Source: Rhodococcus jostii NBRC 16295
Lineage (GTDB): Bacteria > Actinomycetota > Actinomycetes > Mycobacteriales > Mycobacteriaceae
Length of the DNA stretch: 64,000 nt
Direction of reading: 5' to 3'
Assembly (NCBI RefSeq): GCF_001894825.1
Contig: NZ_BCWY01000056.1
Location: forward strand, 1 to 64,000
Shown here: positions 1 through 8,911 of the stretch, piece after piece
Layout of the letters: the number at the start of each line of letters is the position of its first letter
Numbering within the stretch: the stretch's first letter is position 1
The notes under the pieces: generated by a model
What the model saw: only the letters and a program-made list of their open reading frames with translations
Told to the model about the DNA's origin: nothing
The model's database searches: none
Position numbers and translations under genes: made by a program

Positions 1-16
1 TGAGTTGAAATAGCTT

Positions 17-56
17 GTGAGTACTTGTTAACCGCCCGCGGTTAACAAGTACTCAC
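17..56. terminator. Long perfect hairpin at a gene end
   Basis: A 19-bp perfect inverted repeat (17-35 with 38-56) with almost no spacer. The right arm contains the stop codon of the minus-strand IclR-type reading frame (TCA on the + strand at 53-55). No T-run follows on either side, so a simple bidirectional transcription stop is inferred from the stem alone. Stop codons for a + strand gene arriving from the left also lie at 1-20. Confidence 0.6.
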
Positions 57-905
57 GGGTGGCGGCCGTGCATGGCGGCCGTCACCCGAGCCGCGGCGTC
101 GCGGACCAATTCACCGATCTCCGCCGTCCGCACCCCCGACATCGGTCGGGACGCGTCGGCGACACACAGCACGACTGCGGGTTCACCGTCACGGTCGAAC
201 GCCGCAGCATTGATCGACAGCGGCTGGTAGCTGCCCTCCGGGTCGATGTCACCCACCACCGCATCCGCCGACAGCAGTTTCCGCGCCTCCCGCAGCGCGA
301 CGGTCGAGCGGTGCCCGCCCACTCCGCGACCGCGGAGTTCCGAGACGGCACTGGCGAGCGAATGCTCCTGCTGCTGCATCGATTCCATCGCATACCCGCG
401 TTCCCGGACGAGCGCGAGCGCCGGCTCGTAGGCGGCGCGCAGATCGTCCACCCCGACCCCCAGGTCCTCCGCGCCGCGGGCATACCACTCCTCGCGTTGC
501 TCCTGCGGATACCAGGCCGCGAGCCCCGAACCGATGGGCGGTGCGAGCAGCACCTTGTCGCCGAGCCGCAGGCCGAGGGTTCCCCGGCGTCCTCCCACGG
601 GTTGCACGACCTCGGCCACCACCACGTCGGCACCGGACTGCACGAACGCGATGGACGCCATGTCGGACGCATCGGCCAGTTCGTGCATCACCGACCGCGC
701 GAGGTCGACGACGTCCGTGGCCGTCGTCGCTGCACGTCCGATGGGGATGAGCGCGGGACCGAGGCACGACCATCGGGTAGCAGGTCGCCTTCGCGACGCC
801 CAGGTGCCGGGCGATCTCGGCGAGGCTTCGGGGCGTCTCCGGTTCGTCTGCGAGCAGTTCCGTCAGCATCACGATGCGATCGGTCTGCGGTGAATTTCGC
901 GCCAT
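53..905 (-). pseudogene. IclR-family regulator broken by a frameshift/deletion
   Basis: The N-terminal part, read from ATG 905 (GTG 923 also possible), begins MARNSPQTDRIVML and runs through the winged-helix recognition segment (LAEIARHLGVAKATCYPMVV), as in IclR DNA-binding domains. Right after it, near 760-766, the frame is lost. The rest of an IclR protein continues in another minus frame: LGPALIPIGRAATT, then the effector-binding domain to the stop at 53. The wing strand that normally joins the two parts, roughly 15-25 residues, is missing. This looks like a small deletion that also shifts frame, not a simple 1-nt error. The gene is divergent from the oxygenase at 1021, its likely former target. 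A sequencing or assembly error cannot be excluded. Confidence 0.75.
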
Positions 906-1020
906 GTGTTTGCATAATGCCACTCTGGCGTCGCACTGTGAACGGCGTTACAGTCGAGTCGTCTGAACGATCGCTAAATCACGTGGACCTCCGTCACAGC
1001 CGCTGCAGGAAGTGAAACCC

Positions 1021-1926
1021 ATGAAACGCTTCGACCTACGTCGCCGGACCGACCGACTCGATCCCGAGACGCAGTACGAAGAGATCGCTCGCATTCTCGC
1101 CACGCAGGAATTTCCCTGGGACATCAACCAGGCCCTCAGCTTCGCGCTGTTCCGGACGTATGCCGTGCCCACCATCGGGCGGTTGCTGTTCGAGACAGGT
1201 GAGTTCACCGAACGCGTGCAGAAACGCTACGACGACACCGGTCTGATCCTCGACGCCGTCCTCGAACATGGCCTGACCAGCGATCCCGGCCGCGCCGGCA
1301 TCCGGCGGATGAACCAGATGCACGGCTCCTACGACATCTCCAACGACGACATGCGCTACGTGCTGTCGACGTTCGTGGTGATCCCGGTGCGCTGGATCGA
1401 CGACTTCGGCTGGCGGAAACTCACCCGCAACGAGATCGTCGGATCCACCAACTACTACCGGACGCTCGGCAAGTACATGGGCATCAAGGAGATACCCGAG
1501 ACCTTCGAGGCGTTCGAGAAGTTCCTGGACGACTACGAGCGGGACCACTTCCTCTTCGACGAGGGTGGCCGCGCCGTCGCCGACTCCACGCTCGATCTGC
1601 TCTGCACGTTCCCACCGAACAACCTTGCACCCGCACCCCTGATCAAGCGCTTCTCGTGGGCGCTCATGGATGATCCGCTGCTCGACGCGTTCGCCTATCG
1701 CAGGCCCTCCCGCCTCGTGCGGACACTCTCGCGCGGGGCACTGAAGGCTCGCGCCCGCCTCGTCCGGTTCTACCCCGTGCGCACCGTGCCCAAGTTTGCC
1801 CGCGACCTCCCCAACATTCGCAGCTACCCGACCGGGTACGAAGTGGAGAAACTGGGCACCTTCCCCAGAACCTGCCCCGTGCAACACACCGACAGTACGG
1901 TCGTGCGGGAAAACACCGCATCCTGA
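1021..1926 (+). CDS. MpaB/DUF2236-family oxygenase
   Basis: 301 aa. The sequence resembles the DUF2236 family (rubber oxygenase Lcp and ER-bound oxygenase MpaB relatives), haem-dependent oxygenases. Typical family features are the early FALFRTYAVPTIGRLL helix, the MHGSYDISNDDMRYVL segment with its histidine, and the WRKLTRNE stretch; I infer haem binding from family knowledge only. No signal peptide is evident, so it is probably cytoplasmic. ATG 1021 is chosen because AGGAAG lies at 1007-1012 with an 8-nt spacer; an in-frame GTG at 1012 lacks this. It is divergent from the broken IclR gene. The substrate is unknown. Confidence 0.75.
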   Translation: MKRFDLRRRTDRLDPETQYEEIARILATQEFPWDINQALSFALFRTYAVPTIGRLLFETGEFTERVQKRYDDTGLILDAVLEHGLTSDPGRAGIRRMNQMHGSYDISNDDMRYVLSTFVVIPVRWIDDFGWRKLTRNEIVGSTNYYRTLGKYMGIKEIPETFEAFEKFLDDYERDHFLFDEGGRAVADSTLDLLCTFPPNNLAPAPLIKRFSWALMDDPLLDAFAYRRPSRLVRTLSRGALKARARLVRFYPVRTVPKFARDLPNIRSYPTGYEVEKLGTFPRTCPVQHTDSTVVRENTAS

Positions 1927-1954
1927 ACAGTTTTCAGTTCCCAATCGCCGGAAA

Positions 1955-1987
1955 GCCGTGTGTTCGAACTATTCTCGGGCACACGGC
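1955..1987 (+). terminator. Inverted repeat after the oxygenase gene
   Basis: GCCGTGTG (1955-1962) pairs with CACACGGC (1980-1987) across a 17-nt loop, 29 nt downstream of the oxygenase stop. There is no T-run, so it is a weak terminator candidate. Confidence 0.4.
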
Positions 1988-2060
1988 GAATGAGGGTGGG
2001 CAACTCCCGGTTCTGCCGTAACGTGGCTGCGCGTAGAGACCGTCGACAGGAAGGGATTTT

Positions 2061-2465
2061 GTGCACTTCTCGCGAGGGACCTTGACCATCGCCGCGCTGG
2101 CAGGGGCGGCCGCACTTGCTCTGGCGCCCACGGCAACCGCCGCAACCACCTACCAGATCAACGTCGTCCCGCCGATCGGAACCGTCTACGCCAACAATCT
2201 GGTGACGCTCGGCGCGCTGGTCACCCCCACCCCGACGGGGACGGACGGCAGCACCCCGGTCGAACTGGAGCTCACCGACCCCGGCGGCGACGTGACCATA
2301 CGGACCATCCCACTCACACTGGGCGCCGGGACGGCCGCGGTCCGGACGCACGAAGCCGGCCGCTACACCGCCGTATTCACGTTCGCCCCACCGAACGGCG
2401 AGCCGACCGAGACGACGGCGGAATTCGACGCCGTCGCGTCACCGGGCCTGGGCCTGGGGAGCTGA
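2061..2465 (+). CDS. Secreted protein with Ig-like fold (hypothetical)
   Basis: 134 aa. An N-terminal signal peptide (about residues 1-28: basic start, hydrophobic core, ALAPTATAA cleavage region) precedes about 100 residues rich in Thr, Val, Pro and Gly that look like one beta-sandwich, similar to bacterial Ig-like repeats (PVELELTDPGGDVTIRTIPL). No catalytic motif is visible. GTG 2061 is supported by AGGAAGGG at 2048-2055, 5 nt away. It probably acts outside the cell or in the envelope; the function is unknown. It ends 31 nt before the convergent TetR gene. Confidence 0.65.
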   Translation: MHFSRGTLTIAALAGAAALALAPTATAATTYQINVVPPIGTVYANNLVTLGALVTPTPTGTDGSTPVELELTDPGGDVTIRTIPLTLGAGTAAVRTHEAGRYTAVFTFAPPNGEPTETTAEFDAVASPGLGLGS

Positions 2466-2496
2466 CCGCCGGACACCTGCCGAGGCGCATCGCCGG

Positions 2497-3174
2497 TCAG
2501 ACGTCGGCGGTGCGCCTTTTCTTCGGCTTCACGGGCTCTTCGGTGGATCCCACCGTCTTCATCGCGATCTCGACGTACTTGCGCGCCACGGCGTCGGGGG
2601 TCAACTTGCCCTCGGCGTGATACCAGCGCGGGATCGACTGGCACATACCGAGCAGCGCCCGCGTCGTCTCCGCGGCGTCTGACACGTCGAAGAGCTCCCG
2701 CTTCTTGCCTTCCTTGACGATCTCGAGGACCAGTTCCTCCACACCCTTGCGGACCGTGCGGTACCGCTGCCGGTTCTCCGGGCTCAGGTAGCGCACCTCG
2801 CTCTCGAGGGCCGCCAGCCGGGACCGCATGGTCATCCGCAGCACGATCGCCTCGATGACATTGGCGAGTCGCTGCACCGGATCGTCGCCTCCGTCGGCGC
2901 TCGCGGCGTGGGCCCGCTCGAGAACGTCGCTGGTGGACAGCTCCAGAAGTGCAAGGAGAACAGCTTCCTTGTTCTCGTGGTGGTAGTAGAGAGCGGGTAC
3001 CGTGACACCGACTCGGCGGGCGATGTCGCGCACCGAGGTGCCGTGGAAACCGTGTTCGTAGAACGCGTCGAGGGAGGCGCTGAGGATCGGCGTCAACTTC
3101 GTGGGTTCGAGGCGGCGCCAATCTGCGGCGTTGCCGACCACGGTGGGCGTCGCACCCTTGGATGAGCTGACCAT
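2497..3174 (-). CDS. TetR-family transcriptional regulator
   Basis: 225 aa. A TetR-type helix-turn-helix lies at about residues 28-74 (ILSASLDAFYEHGFHGTSVRDIARRVGV, then ALYYHHENKEAVL), followed by an all-helical ligand domain whose MCQSIPRWYHAEGKLTPD segment resembles TetR proteins that control lipid or acyl-CoA catabolism. The C-terminus is basic (KPKKRR). ATG 3174 is chosen; a TTG lies one codon upstream. It is transcribed in the same direction as the NAD(P)-binding gene behind it (3211-4056), 36 nt away, and may be co-transcribed with it. The ligand is unknown. Confidence 0.85.
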   Translation of the reverse strand: MVSSSKGATPTVVGNAADWRRLEPTKLTPILSASLDAFYEHGFHGTSVRDIARRVGVTVPALYYHHENKEAVLLALLELSTSDVLERAHAASADGGDDPVQRLANVIEAIVLRMTMRSRLAALESEVRYLSPENRQRYRTVRKGVEELVLEIVKEGKKRELFDVSDAAETTRALLGMCQSIPRWYHAEGKLTPDAVARKYVEIAMKTVGSTEEPVKPKKRRTADV

Positions 3175-3210
3175 CAATGACCTATCTACCGCTCGCTATG
3201 CCAGGACGGG

Positions 3211-4056
3211 TCAAGTGTAGCTGTTCAGATGGTCCGCGAAGGTCTGCGGCGGTCGCCCGGTGAGCAACTCGACGTCGCCCGTCACCACCGCCAGCTCACC
3301 GGCCGCGATCGCTGCATACGAGGTCACCCACCCTGCGACCTCGAAATCCGGCGCCCCGAAGTGCGCGCGGGACGCGTACGCCTCGTCGAGTGTCTCGTTC
3401 TCGAACCTCACCGAACGTCCGGTCACCCTCGTGATCGTCTCCGCTGCCTCGCTGAGGGTGAACGCCTCCGGCCCGGTCAGACGGTAGGTGACGCCGTCGT
3501 GGTCGCCGTTGCCCGTGGTGAGGACCGCCGTCGCAGCGTCGGCGACGTCGTCGGGGGCCACCGCGCTCACCCGGCCGTCGCCGGCCGGGCCCCGGATGAC
3601 ACCCTGGTCGTCGGCCATCAGCGGGATCATCGACTGATACCAGCTGTCCTGCAGGAACGTGTACTTCAGCCCGCTCTCCCGGATGTGCTGCTCCGTGAAG
3701 TAGTGGTCGCGGCCGAACGTGAACGTGCACTCGGGCGCCGCGCCGAGAAACGACAGGTAGACGATCCGCTCCACCCCTGCGGCATGCGCGGCGTCCACCG
3801 CCGTGCGGTGCTCGTCGCGTCGCGTGGCGCTCTCGTGACCGGAGACGAGGAACAGCAACCGGACACCGTCCAGCGCAGCGGTCATCGCCGGACCGTCGGC
3901 GTACGTGGCCACGGCGAACGCGGAATCGAAGTGCTCGGCCAGCGGGCCGAGGCGCTCCGCGTTCCGTCCGATCAACCGGACGCCGGCGCCGCCGCCGAGC
4001 CGCTCGAGCACCCTGCCGCCGATGGAGCCGGTGGCTCCTGTCACTGCAATGGTCAT
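3211..4056 (-). CDS. NAD(P)H-binding NmrA-like protein (atypical SDR)
   Basis: 281 aa. The N-terminal Rossmann motif ITVTGATG-like ([17 protein letters not shown], residues 4-20) and the absence of a classical YxxxK pair identify an atypical, NmrA/quinone-reductase-like short-chain dehydrogenase. ATG 4056 is preferred over ATG 4065 because GGGAGA lies 9 nt upstream. A redox or NAD(P)H-sensing role is likely; the substrate cannot be told. It is divergent from the RraA-like gene at 4098, leaving 41 nt for both promoters. Confidence 0.75.
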   Translation of the reverse strand: MTIAVTGATGSIGGRVLERLGGGAGVRLIGRNAERLGPLAEHFDSAFAVATYADGPAMTAALDGVRLLFLVSGHESATRRDEHRTAVDAAHAAGVERIVYLSFLGAAPECTFTFGRDHYFTEQHIRESGLKYTFLQDSWYQSMIPLMADDQGVIRGPAGDGRVSAVAPDDVADAATAVLTTGNGDHDGVTYRLTGPEAFTLSEAAETITRVTGRSVRFENETLDEAYASRAHFGAPDFEVAGWVTSYAAIAAGELAVVTGDVELLTGRPPQTFADHLNSYT

Positions 4057-4084
4057 GGCTCGCATTCTCCCAGCGCCCGCCCAC

Positions 4085-4090
4085 TATCCT
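4085..4090 (+). promoter_or_regulatory. -10 element of a leaderless promoter
   Basis: TATCCT ends 7 nt before ATG 4098 and no Shine-Dalgarno is present, which predicts transcription starting at or near the start codon. Confidence 0.5.
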
Positions 4091-4097
4091 GACGCGT

Positions 4098-4568
4098 ATG
4101 ACTGAACCCGTGGCAACCGCCGACCTGGCAGACGAGATCGGACCCGAGATCCGGAGCTGCGACACGCAGTTCACCCAGTTCGGCGGCCGTGAAGTGTTCT
4201 CCGGCCCCATCACCACCATCAAATGCTTCCAGGACAACCTGCTGGTCAAGCAGACCCTCAGCGAGCCCGGCAACGGCGGCGTCCTGGTCGTCGACGGGGG
4301 CGCCGGCATCCACACCGCCCTGGTCGGCGACATCATCGCCGGTCGCGGCGTCGACAACGGCTGGGCCGGCGTGATCGTCAACGGCGCGGTCCGCGACTCG
4401 GCGATCCTGAAGACCCTGGACATCGGCGTCAAGGCACTCGGCACCAACCCCCGCAAGAGCACTCAGACCGGCTCCGGTGAGAAGAACGTCCCCATCGAGA
4501 TCGGTGGCGTCACCTTCAACCCCGGCGAGATCGTCTACAGCGATCAGGACGGCGTCGTCGTCCGCTGA
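4098..4568 (+). CDS. rraA: RraA-like protein (4-hydroxy-4-methyl-2-oxoglutarate aldolase / RNase E regulator family)
   Basis: 156 aa, the usual length for RraA. The family core is present: [11 protein letters not shown], then [11 protein letters not shown], then [13 protein letters not shown] with the Gly...Arg-Asp pair that in aldolase members binds the oxoacid and divalent metal. In Escherichia coli RraA inhibits RNase E, but many homologues are class II pyruvate aldolases, so either role is possible. A predicted leaderless start (TATCCT at 4085) sits in the 41-nt gap from the divergent oxidoreductase. The gene is single and followed by a hairpin at 4618-4640. Confidence 0.85.
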   Translation: MTEPVATADLADEIGPEIRSCDTQFTQFGGREVFSGPITTIKCFQDNLLVKQTLSEPGNGGVLVVDGGAGIHTALVGDIIAGRGVDNGWAGVIVNGAVRDSAILKTLDIGVKALGTNPRKSTQTGSGEKNVPIEIGGVTFNPGEIVYSDQDGVVVR

Positions 4569-4617
4569 TCCGCCCGAGGACAGAGCACCTCGTTGCCGTC
4601 GCTCGTCAGGAGGAGGT

Positions 4618-4640
4618 CGGCAGGCAATCCCGGCCTGCCG
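4618..4640 (+). terminator. Hairpin after the RraA-like gene
   Basis: CGGCAGGC (4618-4625) pairs with GCCTGCCG (4633-4640) across a 7-nt loop, followed by TTCTCC. It is a plausible but T-poor terminator about 50 nt after the stop codon. The rest of the gap to 4843 shows no gene. Confidence 0.5.
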
Positions 4641-4843
4641 TTCTCCTGGCGCAGTGACGGTCCCGGTTTCCCCTCCGCCTCCACGCCCGTCCGATCTTTC
4701 TGGCGCGATTGTCCAAAGCAGTCGGCGCATCGGTCCAAGCCTCGGAGACATGCTCCGCGCCACCATTGATGACGAGTCCAGATGTGTTCGGGCTCACATA
4801 ATCGTCGTAGTGTGGCAAGCAGCAGCGGAGGAACTGATCACAA

Positions 4844-6097
4844 ATGGCCATCGACTTTGATTTGAGCCCGGAACAAGCCGGCCTGCAGAAGGCGGCACGA
4901 TCATTCGCCGAAGAAAGACTCAGCCTCGTCGAGGGTGTGATTTCCCCCCTGCCGACGCCCGAGGCACGGTTCGCAGCGATCAAACCGTTCTACCAGGACA
5001 TGGTGAATGCAGGTTTCCTGAAGGCACTGCTCCCCGTCGAGTACGGCGGGACGGCGATGACATCGCTCGACTTCGCCTTGGCCGCTGAAGAACTCACGCG
5101 CGCAGACATCAACGTTCCGAGCGCACTCCTCGGCACAGGTCTGGGGCTGCAGCCGATCATCCACTTCGGGACCGCCGAACAGAAGGCCACGTTCCTGCCA
5201 CCCTTCGCAGGCGAGGAACCTCTCCTGGCCGCATGGGCCTTCACCGAGACCAGCGGTGGTGCGAACTTCGATACCACCGACACTTCGGGCGGGGTGCAGA
5301 CCTTCGCCCGATTGGACGGGGACGAGTGGGTCGTCAACGGTGACAAGCACTTCACCACCAACGGCTCGGGGTGGGATGGGAACGGTGCCGCACTGATCAG
5401 TGTTCTGTGCCGAACCGACCCGAACCTGCCGCCGCAGGAATCGGCAGCGGTGATCGTCGTCCCGGGCGACACCCCGGGCATCAAGGTCGAGTCGTACATC
5501 GACACGATGGGCCACCGGGCGACCGCCTCGCCCCGCATCACGTTCACCGACGTCCGCGTTCCTGCCGGCAACCTCATCGGAGGACCCGGCGACGGGATGG
5601 AGATCGTCCGCAAGACGTTCAACTGGACGTCCTCTCTCATCGGGGCGGCGTGCGTCGGGCGGATGCGGGCGGCGTTCGACTACGCCTACGAATTCGCCAA
5701 GACCGACAAGCGATCCGGACCCGTCCCCATCATCGACTACCAGAATGTCGGCTACATGCTCGTCGACATCAAGACCCGCATCGAAGCCGCTCGATACTTC
5801 ACGTGGAAGGCCTGCGACCTTTACGACAAAACCGGCGGCGCCGATGAGGAGTTGGGTCACATGGTGAAGATCTACGCGTCCGAGCTCGCGGTGCAGACGG
5901 TGTACGACACGATGCGCGTGGTGGGGGTGAACGCCTACGGGGACCAGACCCCGATCGCCGGGATCATGGAAGACGTCTTGTGTTTCCCCCTGTACGACGG
6001 CGGGAACATGGGTGTTCGCCGCCGCCAGTTGCACGCGTTGCTGAAGCGCCCGGATTACGATCCGATGCAGTCCGCCGGCGGGATCGTGGCCGGCTGA
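4844..6097 (+). CDS. Nitroalkane-oxidase-like flavoprotein of the acyl-CoA dehydrogenase superfamily
   Basis: 417 aa with the acyl-CoA dehydrogenase architecture: N-terminal helical domain, middle beta domain (AWAFTETSGGANF, then DGDEWVVNGDKHFTTN) and C-terminal helical bundle. At the site of the catalytic Glu of medium-chain acyl-CoA dehydrogenase it has Asp385, in LYDGGNMGVRRRQ, with Arg392 seven residues later. This matches the Asp402/Arg409 pair of Fusarium nitroalkane oxidase, and the flanking sequence resembles that enzyme as I remember it. Such oxidases turn nitroalkanes into aldehydes, nitrite and hydrogen peroxide using FAD. GGAGGA at 4827-4832 precedes ATG 4844 by 11 nt. Its 3' end overlaps the convergent AraC gene by 43 nt. 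A true acyl-CoA substrate remains possible. Confidence 0.7.
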   Translation: MAIDFDLSPEQAGLQKAARSFAEERLSLVEGVISPLPTPEARFAAIKPFYQDMVNAGFLKALLPVEYGGTAMTSLDFALAAEELTRADINVPSALLGTGLGLQPIIHFGTAEQKATFLPPFAGEEPLLAAWAFTETSGGANFDTTDTSGGVQTFARLDGDEWVVNGDKHFTTNGSGWDGNGAALISVLCRTDPNLPPQESAAVIVVPGDTPGIKVESYIDTMGHRATASPRITFTDVRVPAGNLIGGPGDGMEIVRKTFNWTSSLIGAACVGRMRAAFDYAYEFAKTDKRSGPVPIIDYQNVGYMLVDIKTRIEAARYFTWKACDLYDKTGGADEELGHMVKIYASELAVQTVYDTMRVVGVNAYGDQTPIAGIMEDVLCFPLYDGGNMGVRRRQLHALLKRPDYDPMQSAGGIVAG

Positions 6098-7107
6098 CCT
6101 GGCACGACCGGCGGCCTCGCCGTGATCCGGCACGTTTCTCGATACTGGGTGGGTGTGCAGTCGAGATGGCGTTGGAACGTGCGAGTCAGATGCGAGCTGT
6201 CGCAGAATCCCCAGCGGGTAGCGATTTCGCTCAACGTCACCGAATCCGGTGCCATCTCGAGATCGCCCAGCGCCCCTCGGAGCCGCTCATCTCGGACACA
6301 CGCCGAGAAGGTGGTGTCGACGGACTGAAACAGTCGATGGAGGGTGCGCACGGAGATCGCGGCCTCCCGCGCAGCGCGTTCTGCGGTGACCCGTCCGAGC
6401 GGGACGGCCGAGCGGACGTAGTGCCGCACGATACGGCGTAACGCCGCGTCACGGCGCTCGTCGTCGGACTGTGCGGAGCTTCCCGCCCGGGCGGCGACGA
6501 TTGCAGTGAGGACGTCGGCGAACGACCGTTCGAGCGTCTTCACCGTGATGTCGTCCAGATTCGGTCGTTCGCTCCACAGTGCGGACATCATCGATCCCAC
6601 GACGTGCCCCGCTCCGGAGTTCGTGTCGACAGCGCACGACGTTGCGTCGTCGACACGGACAGTCGAATGCCACTGTTCCCGGGGAATCCGAAAAGACAAG
6701 ACCCGCCAGCTGGCGTCGTTCGCCGGCTCCCTGAACTCGAGGGAGTACGGACGCGTGGTGTCGAATACGGCGAAACTACCCGGCTGGACGATGCACCGGC
6801 GGCCGTCCTGTTCCCCGTAGCACGAGCCCGACAACTGCAGGTTGACGAACATCGCGTCCAACGGCGTCCGGCGGACCTCGTCGCGCCCGTGAGTCAGCAG
6901 TTGCGTGCAGGAGGAGATTTCTGCGCAGTTCGTCTCAGCGAGTGGTTCCGAACGCACCCATCCCGGCATTCCCTCCGCGGTCGCACTGCGGTCGAGCTGC
7001 GCACGCCCACGATGAGGAGACAGCGGAGTGAACGCCTCACACACCACATCACCCCAGTAACCGGCCTGGTCGCGCGCACTCAGGCTGGAGGTAGACCAAT
7101 AGGGCAC
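6055..7107 (-). CDS. AraC-family regulator
   Basis: About 350 aa. The N-terminal half resembles the AraC-binding-like domain seen in FeaR-type activators (SLSARDQAGYWGDVVCEAF near the start, then GSFAVFDTTRPYSLEF). The C-terminal about 100 residues are a double helix-turn-helix (AAISVRTLHRLFQ; LSEIATRWGFCDSSHLTRTFQRH). The start is uncertain: GTG 7107 has GGAGG 5 nt upstream and gives the normal domain start, while GTG 7236 would add 43 unconserved residues and leave only 51 nt before the divergent aldehyde dehydrogenase. It probably controls that gene, and perhaps the oxidase it overlaps tail-to-tail. Confidence 0.75.
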   Translation of the reverse strand: MPYWSTSSLSARDQAGYWGDVVCEAFTPLSPHRGRAQLDRSATAEGMPGWVRSEPLAETNCAEISSCTQLLTHGRDEVRRTPLDAMFVNLQLSGSCYGEQDGRRCIVQPGSFAVFDTTRPYSLEFREPANDASWRVLSFRIPREQWHSTVRVDDATSCAVDTNSGAGHVVGSMMSALWSERPNLDDITVKTLERSFADVLTAIVAARAGSSAQSDDERRDAALRRIVRHYVRSAVPLGRVTAERAAREAAISVRTLHRLFQSVDTTFSACVRDERLRGALGDLEMAPDSVTLSEIATRWGFCDSSHLTRTFQRHLDCTPTQYRETCRITARPPVVPGQPATIPPADCIGS

Positions 7108-7287
7108 ATCATCCTCCGAGTTCGCGGGTGCCGGGAACGTGCGCGGGACCAGCACGTACGCCTTAGATTCTGCGCTTTCGACCGCCCCTGTCAATGGATC
7201 GAGACCGTGAGGTGCGGGCCACCGCAGCACCCTCACGCCAATTCATCACCCATCCCGGAAAGACCGACAACGTCGAGGAGTACAACC

Positions 7288-8781
7288 ATGACAACCACTT
7301 CAACTGCACTGTTGCCCGAGGTATCCGCCTTCCTGGGCAAGCCTGTTCTGCACCTGATCGACGGCCGGCAGGTGCCGGCGGCCACAGGTGAGGTCTTCAC
7401 CACCTACAACCCGTGCAACGGTGAATCGCTGGCGCAGGTGGCCTTCGGCGGTGCTCGGGATGTCGACCGAGCGGTCGCTGCGTCCCGCCGCGCGCTCGAC
7501 GGACCGTGGGGTCGTATGACTCCGGCGCAGCGGAGCAAGATCCTGTGGCGGGTCGGCGACCTCCTGGAAGAACGAGTCGAGGAGTTCGCGCTGGTCGAGG
7601 CGCTCGACAACGGAAAACCGCTGACCTACGCGCGCCTGGTCGACGTGCCGCTGTCCGCGGACTGGTTCCGGTACATGGCCGGCTGGCCCACCAAACTCGA
7701 GGGCAGCACGATCCCCGTCACCTCAACCGCCGCACCCGGCGACTACCTCGCGTACACGGTCCGTGAGCCGGTCGGCGTCGTCGCCGCCATAATCGCGTGG
7801 AATTTCCCGCTGCTGCTGGCCGCGTGGAAGCTGAGCCCCGCCCTCGCCGCCGGAAACACCGTCATCCTCAAGCCGGCCGAGCAAACTCCGCTCAGCGCAG
7901 CCCTTCTCGGCGCAGTGCTCCGCGAGGCCGGCGTCCCGGACGGGGTGGTGAACATCGTGCAAGGTGATGGCGAGAACGTCGGCGCAGCCCTCGCCACCCA
8001 CCCAGGTGTCGACAAGGTGTCGTTCACCGGCTCCACCGAGGTGGGACGACACATCGTCGGCGCCGCCCGCGGCAACTTGAAGAAGGTGACCCTCGAACTC
8101 GGCGGCAAGTCACCGAACATCGTCTTCGATGATGCCGACATCGACGCCGCGATCGAGGGTGCCGCGATGGCGATCTTCTTCAACCAGGGTGAGGCCTGTG
8201 AGGCCGGATCCCGACTGTTCGTGCAGTCGAAGGTGTACGACCGGGTCGTCGAAGGCGTCGCGAAGATCGCGGCGGAGATGAAGGTCGGTGACAGCCTCGA
8301 CCCGGAGACCCAGATGGGACCGTTGGTGTCGCAGAAACAACTCGAGACCGTGCTCGGCTACCTCGACAGCGGCCGCGACGAAGGCGCCACGGCGGTGACG
8401 GGCGGCCGCCGCAAGGGCGAGATCGGCTACTTCGTCGAACCCACCGTGCTCGTCGACACCACCCCCGACATGCGGGTGGTGCGTGAGGAGATCTTCGGGC
8501 CCGTCGTCACCGCCATTCCCTTCGACGACGTCGACGAGATCGTCCGCACCGCGAACGACACCGACTTCGGGCTCGCTGCCGGCGTCTGGACGTCGGACGT
8601 GTCGAAGGCACACACCGTGGCCGCGAAGCTCAAAGCAGGCACCGTGTGGATCAACAGCTACCACGTGCTCGACCCGGCCCTGCCGTTCGGCGGATACAAG
8701 CAGTCCGGTTGGGGTCGTGAGCACGGCGCCGCAGTGCTCGACGCCTACACCGAGACGAAGACGGTGATTCTCAGGAAGTGA
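7288..8781 (+). CDS. NAD(P)-dependent aldehyde dehydrogenase
   Basis: 497 aa, full length for the family. Visible signatures: the WNFPLLLAAWKLSPALAAGN cofactor region, SFTGSTEVGR, the general-base Glu in LELGGKSPNIVF, the nucleophilic Cys in GEACEAGSR, and EEIFGPVV. It oxidises an aldehyde to the carboxylic acid in the cytoplasm. ATG 7288 is preceded by GAGGAG at 7275-7280. It is divergent from the AraC regulator. Its neighbours suggest it removes aldehydes made by the nitroalkane-oxidase-like protein or by amine/amino-acid breakdown; this is inference. The gap to the next gene is 130 nt. Confidence 0.92.
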   Translation: MTTTSTALLPEVSAFLGKPVLHLIDGRQVPAATGEVFTTYNPCNGESLAQVAFGGARDVDRAVAASRRALDGPWGRMTPAQRSKILWRVGDLLEERVEEFALVEALDNGKPLTYARLVDVPLSADWFRYMAGWPTKLEGSTIPVTSTAAPGDYLAYTVREPVGVVAAIIAWNFPLLLAAWKLSPALAAGNTVILKPAEQTPLSAALLGAVLREAGVPDGVVNIVQGDGENVGAALATHPGVDKVSFTGSTEVGRHIVGAARGNLKKVTLELGGKSPNIVFDDADIDAAIEGAAMAIFFNQGEACEAGSRLFVQSKVYDRVVEGVAKIAAEMKVGDSLDPETQMGPLVSQKQLETVLGYLDSGRDEGATAVTGGRRKGEIGYFVEPTVLVDTTPDMRVVREEIFGPVVTAIPFDDVDEIVRTANDTDFGLAAGVWTSDVSKAHTVAAKLKAGTVWINSYHVLDPALPFGGYKQSGWGREHGAAVLDAYTETKTVILRK

Positions 8782-8911
8782 CGAGCACACGGACCGAGCG
8801 GCGGTTCGGTATCTATCGATGCCGAATCGCTGCGCGGCTCCGATTGCTGTGGCAATAATCCGGAGACGCCAGCGGTCGTTCGCGCGACCCGCTCCTACGG
8901 AGGGTGGACCG

